Assembly (NCBI RefSeq): GCF_040802235.1
Contig: NC_133166.1
Span: 1,364,001 to 1,428,000, forward strand
Direction: 5' to 3'
Length of the DNA: 64,000 nt
Source of the DNA: Manis javanica
Taxonomy: Eukaryota > Chordata > Mammalia > Pholidota > Manidae
Under the pieces are notes generated by a model, which made no database searches, was not told the DNA's origin, and worked only from the letters and a program-made list of their open reading frames with translations. Positions within the stretch are counted from its first letter, which is position 1. Each line of letters begins with the position of its first letter. The position numbers were made by a program, and so were the translations under genes. Shown here piece by piece: positions 26,501-38,500 of this stretch.

Positions 26501-29500
26501 TTGGTCAGGAGGTCAGCAATGGCAGAAAGAGCCTTCTCTTGACGCAGAGCAGAGCGGATATATCGACCATACTGGAAGTAGCCCATGAAGAGAGGTAAGA
26601 CAGATTGCAAGTGGCAGCAAAATATTTAGCTAAGTTCTTCCACCTCCAAAACCACTTTCTAAAAGGTACTCACCGTCCAGCGCCCAGCACACAAGTTCTG
26701 AATAGCTCCAGCTGAGGCCTCTAGGATGGCAGAAGTCTTGCTCTCCTTCAGAAGTGAGATGTATATCCGAACCACCTCTGGCTGAAATAAAAGCTCATAG
26801 CCTACACGAGACAGGGCAAGAAAGCACAGGATAATCAGCTTCATCAGTACATACAAAGTTCTGGCTGGTGGAAGTCCAGCCTTAGTACTCTGGATTGATG
26901 GATTTGTGCTCCTAAACATACCATCAGGTTTCCTCAATTCTCCTACCCACCAGCAAACTCAGAGGCTTAATTCCATGCTTTCTTAAGAATAACTCATCCA
27001 TGGAAAAAGCAGAGCAGATATCAACTCATCCTATGCAGCCCCTCTTTCCTTCCACCTCGCCTCTCTCCAGTTTGCTTTGGCCTTACTTGGCACTCAGAGG
27101 GTTCGTCTGCCCTCTGGTAGCACACAGGGTTGAAAACTCATTTCAAATGAATTACTGCTAACTTGAGTCATTCTGTCCACCTTTACTATGACTAAGTAAA
27201 AGGGCCTATCCTAGATTTAGGAACACCTAAAGTTTTTCCACCCATGGGGAGCTGTGAATTTCATATTGATATAAAGATCCAAACTGTGATAAAGAGGCTT
27301 CTTATAACAAGTGAAGTGTAAGTCCTAGACTACGTAGCGGCTAGCTAGGATATAGGAATTTCTGGTCTACACTATCCTCAAGATCTTATCCTGTCCTCAA
27401 ATGTTCTAAGAGTTGCCATGACAAGCAATCCTTCAAAACTACTACTATAGCACTACAGTGTCGTCTGTTATGACCACCATCACTCCAAATCCTTCAGCTG
27501 GCGAAGAGAGAACAGTAACCACACTGCACAGACTACTGTTAGGCCACCAAATACTTATCTGCAGACCATGTTTATGAGACCCCTGGAGATGGAAAAGAAA
27601 AAAATAACTTACCTCTAGCAGGACTAGTTCTTTTAGGGAAATCCACTGTATCATTTGCAGGATCCTCAGCAGGTTTTTTCCCTTTGGAAATTTAAAAGGG
27701 AGGAAGGGTAAAAAGTTCAGAAAGGAAAACAGTCTATCTGATATACTTTTTATTCTTCAGTCAAAATCTTCAAATTAGAGAGGAATCAAGAGGAAAAAAA
27801 AACAGAAACAAACAAAAAAAGGCCCCCAGCTTGTTCCAGCAGGGACTTTGCAGAGAACAGGCAGCAGACCAGTAAGATAAAGGTAAGCACTGCTGTATTA
27901 TTGTCCCGAGCTCTGGTAATTAGGGCTGCTGCCCAGAAACTGCATGCCAGGAGCCATTAGCTCGGTAGAACTAATAAACTTGTTTCAATAGTCTTCTCCA
28001 ACTGAATTTTCCTACATGCATCCACAGGAAAGGGTTAGGCAAGGAGATAGATACTAGAGAAGCTAAAATCAAAACATGCAAATTAGAAGTAGATAGAGCC
28101 TTAAAAGATTCCACTCACCTCTGGAGAACCACTCATCTTCCAGTGCATCACCCAAGGTGGAAAGCAGAAAGAAATGAAGGAAGAAAAATGCAGGAGAGAG
28201 ATGTCAGATGTCAACAGGATCATGGGCAATAAGCAGGAAAGCAGAGAGGAAAAGAAAAAACACAGGAAACAAGAAGAGGAATAGGGCAGAAGGCCCCATA
28301 TTAGTTGAGTACTTGTCCTTCATGGTCCCAATCACTGATACCAATACCACCACCACCACCACCACCATCACCACCTCTAGAAGCACACGACACAGGGGAA
28401 GCAGCCGCAGAGCAAAAAGACATCCTCGACTAGACAGAATCCTATACTGCTTGGCAAGTTATTTTGCACCTAAAGCTAAAAGTATATATACCTTCTTTTC
28501 CCCACCCTACATTAAAAAGCAAGGAACAAGGAACCAAGACTCACCTTTGCCCTTCTTGGCTCCAAAGCAACTGGCAGCATGTGGTCCAGTACTGTTGGCA
28601 ACACTGGGAGGTGCCTCCTGGTAACGCTCTGCCTGGGGGATCTCCCGGTGAACTTGATACGACAAGTTCCGAAGGAGGCAAACACAGTTCTCCACAAGCT
28701 TGGGAACATAAGGTAAAAGGCTCAATGAGAAAAGAATGTCTGTAGTGATTTCCCAGCAAGTACAGGTTTCTATGACTCAAATATTAAAATATTGATCTTC
28801 AAAAGCACAGCCCGATCCATCATCCGTCACTAGCAAAGCCACATAAGTGCCCCAGGCTTCTCAAAACCCTTGTAGCCTCATGCTAATGGAAGGTTTCTGC
28901 CATCATCTGGAGTATGACAAAAATTAGGGATACTGCTAACTTTGTTTTCCTGTCACCAGCACCACCACCTGCACCTCCCTGCCCCCCACAGCCATTTCTG
29001 TTATCCGTGGGCCCTGCTCTGCAGCCCTCCCAGCCTGGCTGTACGGCCCCCACCTGTTCCTGCTACCTACCTGCATTCACCTGTCAGGCCCTTCCCCCTA
29101 GCCTGGGGTGGGCAGAGCTATACCCAATGGAAATAGAGCTGTCCTGGGATTATCAAAAAATAAGCAGCAACCTTGCAGGATCTGGGCCATCATGTACTCT
29201 CTGGCTGCAATTCCAGTCCCAAGGTCCTGCCTTCCACTTAAGCAGAATCTTTTGCACCCAGGGCATCAACCTTTACCAGTGGGCCTCCCAACAGATGCCC
29301 TGCACTGAATGCTGAACCCTTGGGAGCAGACAGGGTCTCCATGAGAATGGCCTTCCCAACAGGCATAGGAGCCTGATTCCCAAGGGGACAAGGAGCCTGG
29401 GTTGCCCCTGATCCCACTGAGGAAATTCCCCTTGCCCCTCAGCCCCTGGGATGTATACAGACTATAAATATATAAGGGGGAAAGAGGTAGGTGGGGAGGG

Positions 29501-32500
29501 GTTGTGGGGCAAGAGGCTCACTTCTCCTCCTCCCTTCACCCCTGGTGCCCTACCCCTGGGGCTGTGTGTTGAAAAGTAATAATAAAGGGAAAAAAAATCA
29601 AAACTTTTTTAAAAACTTAGGGCCACCCTTTTTCCTACTTAGAAAAATGTACAATCTTGGGTTAAACAGATTACATAGGTGAAGGAAATTCTAAAGGGAA
29701 TAGTTTTCTTCTAAGATGAACACCCACTTTAGAGAGTAGGGGCTGGGAGAGATAGCTAATGTTATCTGAAAGCCTGAAATGATGGGTCTGCACTACAGGA
29801 ACCTCGTGGTTGCTGTGAATGGAATTCACTTAGCCATTAACTTACCTTGCTGTCTGAATCCTTCTGCCCAATCTCAGCCTGAACAATGAAAATGAGGGCA
29901 TCCACTAAGCCATCACATTCCCGAAGTTTCCGGCGAGCCTCACTTCTTTCTGAGCTGACATTCCTGAGGGGAAAGGGAGTGGCTTCCAGATGACTTGAAT
30001 CCAGAAATCCTCCCTAAATATCCTCAACATCTGTAGCCTCAATACTTTTTCTATTCACTTTAATAAATGGTGAATACCTGTTATAAGCAAGGCTCCACAG
30101 ATGAGTAAGGCATCTGTAACCAGGCCATGGGGGTGGGGGCAGAGGGGTAAATAAAGTATACCAACAATAACTTAAGATAGAATAGATACTTCTTGTGTAG
30201 AAGTACAAATGAAGCATGGGGCATAGCACATAGGGGTACATTCCAAAAAAAGAAAGAATATATTGGACAGAATCAGGAGAACTTTCCAGAAGTAAAGGCA
30301 CTTGAGTTAAGCCTCAAAAGACATATAAGGTAAGAAGGGCATTACAGGCTGAAGGATGAGCAGACCTTCCTCTTATTACCCTTCTAGTATTCTGTCTGTT
30401 GCATTTATTGCAGCCTGACTTAACATACAAGTAACTGAGGGCAGGGATACCGACACACACACAAGCACAGGACTAGACAACGGCCTACATGTGGTCTACC
30501 AAATTGAACAGAAGTCTACCAAAATAGAGGAACAAAGTCAGAGAGGCCAAGAAGTGAGGACATGTGGGGAACAGCAAGTAAACCCACAAGGCATACATGG
30601 TACACAAGGCAGAGACAAAAGTAGGGGGACAGATGAGTCAAAATGTATAATATGCATAGAAATGGAGGCTGAAGGACAAACTAAAGAATTTAAACCTTTT
30701 TTAAAAGAAATTAAAATTAGCTCTCAAAAATTCAATCTTCATACTCTCAAAGCCCATATGTTACCTAAGGCAGCCAGCTGTGTTGGTGAGTACCGACTCC
30801 CACTCAATATGGCGTGGCTTACAATCTTCACTGGGTTCCCGCTCCCAGCCAGAATGTGGAATGATCACTTCATCGGTCAAGGCATGTAGGGCATGGTCCA
30901 CAATCTCCATTTTGATTGAGTCATGGGACGACAGATTCCACAAGGTTCCTGGCAGACACAATCAGCACCCAAGACAGTATGTCTAAAGAATGCCAGAGAT
31001 TCACCTATCCCATCACTTCTCAGGGTTCTCCAATGGGCAAATATTTGTAATCATATTCAAGCTTTTGTTTGTGGCCCATAGTGTGAAACACACATTACGG
31101 CTAAATACGAACATACATATCATGAAATACAGTTTCATAAGACAATACTTACTAAAGGCAATGCTCTCTACACTAGTTTCTCAACCTCACTACCACTGAC
31201 ATTTGACAACTCCTTGTGGGGAACTGTCCCGTCCATCATTACTTGTTCAGCTGTATCTTCTGGCCTATACTCATTAGATGCCAGCCCCCTCTAAGTTGTG
31301 ACAGCCAAAAATGTGGAGACATTGCAAATGTCCTCCGGGGTGCAAGATCACCCCCAACTGAGAACCAATGGCCTATGCTATTTCTTTTTCTTTCTCTTGA
31401 AATGCTGACTGAGATCCACAAAACAGTGTTCAATACACACTATTGGTCACAAACCACGATCTGAAAAACCACTCTTCTAAAGCCAGGACCACAAGCTCAA
31501 ATATCTATAAATGCCAGGCAGGTGAGTCAGAACAAGCAGATATTTAAAAGAATGTGAATAAACGTCAAATAACACTCAGCTTCAATGTATGGGAGACAAC
31601 TTCCTATATGGCAGTAACTGGCCAAAGATAACAGAATGAGCTCGGGACTACTGCATACTGGAGAGCACATGCCCCAGCCAGCTCAGATGAACCACTTGCC
31701 CAGCAGCAAAACACATCCATTGTTATTATTTCTTGAGTGATCTTAATAAAAACCAACAATCTGGAATTTTAAGCGAAATCTTCTGAATTTCAAACATTAG
31801 CAATATATTCCTTAAAATTTTGAAAGCTTTGTGTGTTCCAGATATACATGTGAGATGGATTTGCCCCAAAGACCACCAGCTAGCTTTAAATTAATCAAAA
31901 GTAGAAACTGGAAATCCTTCCAGCTCCCAACATTTCTAGGGATGATAGTGACTCTAAGCTTGCAGTTTCCCTCAGGCCTAGAACTCACCAGTAATTACTT
32001 CAGTGAGATCCACATCACGAGCCTTTCGGAGCAATCGCACAAGGGCAGGAACACCATCACAGTTTTTTATGGCGATCTTGTTATCCTGGTCACGCCCAAA
32101 AGAGATATTCTTGAGGGCCCCACAGGCTCCAAGGTGCACTTCCTTCTTGGGGTGATCTAACAGTCCCACCAGGACTGGGATGCCCTTGAGCTTCCGAACA
32201 TCTGTTTTCACCTTGTCGTTGCGGTAGCACAAGTGTTGCAGGTATGCAGCTGCGTTGGACTTGACGGCATCCAAGCGGAACCCCAGCATGGCTATCACTT
32301 CTGGAAGCTCTGGCTGTCTCCAATTCGGGGGTGGAGGCCCTCCCTTGCGCAGGCTATCCAAGCTCGCTAAGCTTCCCCGTTCGTGCTGGGCCAAAGGAGC
32401 CCAATAATACTGGTCCGATGGCACCTCCTCACCAATTATGTCTTCATAGCTCCTGCAGTGTTGAAAGAACCAAAGTTAAGAGGAATATACTTCTAGCTGT

Positions 32501-35500
32501 CAAGTCCGGTTTCCAGGAGAGCTCACATTACCCTTCATCTTCAAGGGGGGGTAACCCCAGCTTTAGTTCACTAGATGTTACCTTTCCTTTGCATATATGA
32601 TACACTGATCCATTTTTCTTAATGAATTAAGGCAGTAACTTTACATACAAATTAGATTAAAATTACCTTTTTTTTCTTTTCTTTGAAGTTTACTAGCTTG
32701 GAGGAAGTAAGAAGCATTCAGAGATATTAATCACAAAAAAAGAACCAAGTCCTGACTGCTTTAGCGTTTGAATGATTCTTGACTTCTCCACAAGAGACTG
32801 AAATAAACCATCCGACAGCAGAATTAACCAAAGTTAGCAAACAATGTCTGAGAACAGTTCTTACAAAGTCTTTAGCTAAACAGGAAATGAGGCATTTACA
32901 CAGAGGAAACAGCTGGTGGGATAAGACCCTTAAACACCTTAATATACAGTCTCTTCTTACCCTCATTTGGAAATTATGAAAGAGGAGGTGATAGCGTAAA
33001 AATTGTATAGGCCTTCTTGCTACATCATATGCAAACCTGGTTTTGGTACTGATGATGAGTTATAAGCTTGAACATTAATTTTTCACAGGTCTTCTCTGCT
33101 ACTCAACAAATATGTTTAACATATGATTTCCAGCCTCCAATTTCTAAAGACAATACCTCCAGTTCTACGAAAACAGAGACTACTGACCACCACCACATCT
33201 GGGATACCCAGTTTCTAAGAAAAGGAACAGGCAAAGCAATTGAAGGTAAAGAGAAAAAGGCGGACCAGAGATAATTCTTCCCATTTCAGTACTACCAACA
33301 ACCACTAGAGGGTGAGTCTGTCACACTATTACTTATTCATAAGCACCAGGAAGGAAGAGCCCCATTATCTGGGCTCATCTCACTGTGGCTGCCATAGGGA
33401 GAGAGGAGAATCTATTGTGTGGAACTCTCCAAATAAGCCCGTTGTTTGTTCCACAAAACCACTCCCACTGTCACCAAACCTTCAAGGTTAGCCTGAGTAG
33501 AGGGCCTGCCTCATAGCTGTCAACATCAACCTCTTAATAGTGATTTAGATGGATAAAGCATTTAGGAAAAATCACATTTTTTAGTATCACTGAAACAAAA
33601 TGAACAGGTTATATAGATAAGTTTTAAAAGTAGGCTCTGAAAAAAATGAACTCGAAGGAAATGCACCAAAACGTAAACAGCAGTTCTTTATCAATGGATG
33701 GTATGCTTTTCTGGGCTTTTCTAGTTTGTAGTAAGCAGTTTTAATTTTATTATTTTAATGTAAGCAGTTACCAAAACAATTACCATAACCGAAGATTTTG
33801 GTCACTGAGATACATTTCCTTCTTTTACAAGGAATGGATCACAACATTCTTTTGTTCTACAAATAACAAAGCTGTGTCCAGAAAGATTAGATGACTTGCT
33901 TGAGGCTATACAGCGAGTGGCAAATGCTCAACTAGAACCACGGTCCTCCGGTTCAGTTCTTTCTCCACTCATCATGCCTCACGGTTTCCGTTTGACCTTG
34001 TATTACTCTCCTAGGCCTGAAGCAGGAAGCAAAAAATGTTCTTGCTAGTCAAGCAGGTTTCCAAGTCCAGTGCCACCCTGGAACAAACTCAAGAACCAGC
34101 TCCAAAACCCTGTCGCTATGTCAATTGTCACGGCCAGACAGCAGAGAATGAACTGGCCACCCACACCCACCTAAGTCCAATCATTCTACTACTAATGAGG
34201 AAGTCAGAAAAGGCAGGCTTGTCAACAAGCAGAAGGAGCCAACACCCTGAGCAGACTCCTTTAGATAGCTGTTATCTACCACTGCTCCAAGTTGCACCGT
34301 GTGCACCAGCTGAGGTCAGGGGTCCCCCTCCCTTCCACCCCCTGGAATAAAAGGTGAGTCACAGGGGAACTGGATTAGCTGTCCAAAACATACCTGAAAG
34401 GTGAGTGACTCAGGCTTTGATAATGGGACCTGTTACCCCTGGTCCCAGCCCAGTTCACTGTTAATCCAAGCTACCGTATATGAGGAAAATGAGCACCAAG
34501 GCATTTGCTTCAGAAGTTCATGACCACATAGAGAAAGTCAGCAACAACTGCTAAGACATCCTTACCATCAAAATATCCACAAATCTTCTCCCTTATTTCT
34601 TATTATTTTTTCTTTGCCTGGGAAACACTTTGTGTCTGATTTATTCTAAAGCTGGTTTGGCAGCCCATGGGCCAAAACTGTTTTTGTACAGCCCCAGAAC
34701 TAAGAATGGTTTTTATACCTTTAAAAGGTAGAAAGAACAACAACACACAACAAAAATGATAAATGGCCTGCAAAGCAAAATAGTTCTATCTGGTCCTTCT
34801 TGCCAACTCCATTCTAACGCACTCTCTCAAGGCAAACCATCTATGAATTCAGTCCAAACATGAATCACTCCCTTTTTACACCACCGAAGAATTCCCAGGT
34901 AAGAGTAGTAAAGTCAAAATAGGGAGCTGCTCAGTGACCCTTCAGTGTGTCACTAAGGTACCACCATCTAAGGATACCACCCCTTTATACATATATGTAT
35001 GTATATCCATATACACACTCCTTAACTGTCTAGTATTCTGGTCCCTGAATCCCTAAAACCCTCACCTCTTTTCCTAATACCAAACCAGAAACGGAAGAAA
35101 TTCAAAGAATAAGGGAGCATTCCATAGCCTCAGGCACCAGGCTCCTTAGTGGTGCTCTTATCACCAAAAAGGGGTCAGCTCTTAGGCAGAAATAAACAGA
35201 AACTCGACACAGAAACAAAGGTCACTACCAAGGACACCAGTAACCATGGCAAGTCATTTTCTGTAATTAGAGTATGTGACTTTTAGACTGAAAAAGGGGC
35301 AAAAATGCAAGTCTATACTTAGTAAAATCAGAAAAGGGAAGGACAGGATGGCTTTCCACAAGAAAAAAGGTGTCTCTGACTCCAAAAGCACTCGGAGGGG
35401 TAAGCCAGAGCTATCCCTTTTTGCTGACTTGGAAACATCCTTTCCATCCCTTTTTCTTGCCTACCTGAGGCGCCGGCGAGGGTCAGAAGGTGTCCCAGTC

Positions 35501-38500
35501 CGCCGGGCAGTGCCATAATCAGACATCATGCCATAATCCAGGTCATCATAGCCCATGCTACGCTGGTCATCCTCTAGCCCATAAGGCTCTGGGTGAAAGC
35601 GATGCAGATCGACGTTGCTCCCGCCGACCCGAACCTGGGGCTGGGGCCCATACACATCCTGTCTACTAGGTGCCCGGTAACCTTCCATGCTAGGCCTGTA
35701 CCGCTCCTCGATGCGGGTCACTCGGGACAAACTGCCATAGTTGTCACTGCTACTTGGATAACCATCTTCATAGTGGCGGCTATATCCATCAGGAGGGTAG
35801 TGAAAGTTCCTGGGAAGGGTAGCAGTGCCTGCTTGCCCCACATAGGGACCAGGCCCCCCATTGCCATTTTTGCGGAAATCACGGCCCAGAGTCTGGATAT
35901 AGTTGTTAGAAACAGAGGAGGCATCCACAGGCAGTCCATCTGGTCCCACAGGGACTGGCTGTACTGTCCGTGTTGTCACAGTCTTCACTACTTTCTTGAC
36001 CTTCAAGTAAGGGAAGAGAAAAGAAAAATAATGAAGTTGAACAGTATAAGTTTTTATTTTCCTAGGAAAAAAAACCCCTACCCTCCAGCTAATTACTTAA
36101 AAATGCCTTACAATTTGCCATCTACCCTTCTCTCCATCTTATAAGAAGTCCCCAGGTAGGAAAACTGCCACTAAGGGAAGCTACCATAGACCTTAATATA
36201 CCTTCTCTCTTCCCCATTCCACTAGATTTTCCCATATCTCTTCTTCTCTGACCCACCAGAGGTCACAGTTTTCATGCCTTCACTATAGATCAATGACCCT
36301 TCATCCACCCTAGTTAAGTGCTTAATCCCTCCCTAACCGAGACCATAGGAAGACCTCCTCCAGCATCCAAGACCTAGTAATATACAAGTCTTAGCTTACT
36401 GTGGTCTCTGTGCGCCGAGTGGTTCCATCATCCGAGGTCTCCACAGAAACAACAGACATGGCTCCCTCAGGGTCCTCCTCCGTGTAGGTCTCCACGATCT
36501 GCCCTGGCTCCTGCATCCTAGGGATGGTGCTATACAGAAGGTGACTGTGATCCTATGTAGAAAAGAGAAAAAAGAAGGGACTACTAACAAGTTGAAAATA
36601 TTAACGATCCATCCCAACAAACAGCACTGTCTCCCCAGAGACAGAGGCTCCTTGTGTGCCTTCTATGGGTCCAGAATTTCTAGTTCTATCCTTCGAAGTT
36701 GTACCAAAGGACAGAAGATACAATTTTACTAGTTCTAGTCATTTAACAAATAGGAACTGAGTTAACTATAGCCACATTAACACCCAAGAGACAGAGACAG
36801 CCAGCTTAACTTCCCAGTTCTGGTCATCTTAACTGCGTATGACCTGTGTTAACTGCAGCTACATCTACATCTGACTGACCCTTCAAATAACGAGTTCACC
36901 CAGTGAAGAACTTTTAAGATAAACCAGAAAATCCCAGTAACAGCCATCTTCTGACTGGCTCTATGTTACTCTTCAGATACTGCCTAAAGCTCAAGACCAG
37001 CCAGATTTTAGGTGGGGTTTTCTGCAAAATAGAAGCATGGCCCTTCTAGAAAAGGGATATTGCAACCAAGGGATCAAATACTGGATCAGTGGTCATTAAA
37101 ATTCCAAAATAAAACTACGTATATACTTCGAAGCTACATTTTTTTTCCCTGAATTAAAGGAACTAATTAACAGTGCTTACAATGTCCCAGGCACTTTACA
37201 AGACACCAATATGCTTATAGGTTGGGGAAGTAAGAAGACATGAGTGAAGTAATCCAGACCTTGAGCCAAAAAGATTACCTGGGGTCCGTTGATTTTCAGA
37301 TCTGAAAACTTCTGTCGTTCAAGGTCAGCATCGCTCACAAACCGGCCGTTCTGAAACACAGTCCACAAGAAGACAATTCATTTTGTGGCCTTCCATTGCT
37401 CTATCAAACACAAATGATTTTTTTTCCAAACAGGAAAAGGGCTTTCAAGGAGATATTTGTGGCCTGGAATCCTTCTGTTAATACTCATAAAGAACCACAG
37501 TACTCCTTAGTCTTAGCGCTTTCCTCAGAAATGGAATCGGGCTTGGAACTCTTGCAGAGCAGGTCTCTGGAACATAAAGACGTAAGCTCCATGAGGGCAG
37601 AGATGTTTTGTTTCTTTTTTCTGGTCATTTTATTCAATGATGCATCCCTACTGCCTTGAACAGTGCCTGGCACATAATCAGCACTTAAAAACTGTATGCT
37701 GAGTAAATAGCAGAGACTCAGAAGTTGTTCTCTGACATGTAATCTTTTTGGAAAGCCATAAGAATATAAGGAAAGTTGGAGAGGCTAGGTTGGGGAGTTT
37801 CCAAAAGCCTCCTTTATTATTCCATGCATCTTCTTGCTCTACTCAAGGTGGAAACTCCCAGACCAGGACCAGGCAAGGTTCTTAAAGAAAGGAGGAAGAG
37901 ATAATGGGTTTCCCTTTCCAAATAGGACGACTCAGAGTACCCCACCTCCCCTCAAGCAGAGATGTCTCAACATCTTCATCACAAACTGTTAGAGCCACAG
38001 AACACATCTGAAAATTTCATTAAAGTTGTTCTATCTTAACAGCAGGAAACAATATAGTAGCATTATATTAACATAAAAACGCACTTGACTGCTCATCTTC
38101 TCACAAAAATACACTGCGACCCAGCCACCTTGGGAGTCACTTCCCCCCTACCCTACTCCCATTGCATAGGGAATGTAATGCTGCAGGGAGAGGAAGTTAA
38201 ACATTATTTTCAGGAAGAAGGAAAGGTGTGGCTTCAATGCTGAGCAGAAGTTAAAAATAAAAGAGAGAGAAACCATGTACTAAATCCTGGAATTCCCCAT
38301 CACCTCCAAGCCGAGCAGTCCTGCTCTCTTCCAACACAGACCCTCTCATCCCTAACCCTCTATTCTGGTTCCTATAAACTCCTAGGAACACTGCAAACAC
38401 ATGACCTCCAAATTCCTGATCTTCCCCCAACATGCTCCCAGTAGGAGGGACCTACTCTGCCTTAAAATAAGTAAATACTCAATGAAAAGGACTACTGGAA

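Noticed and set aside
28208-28624. 138-codon plus-strand frame
   Set aside because: It spans the (CAC)n repeat and the antisense of exon 10, and its threonine run comes from the microsatellite.
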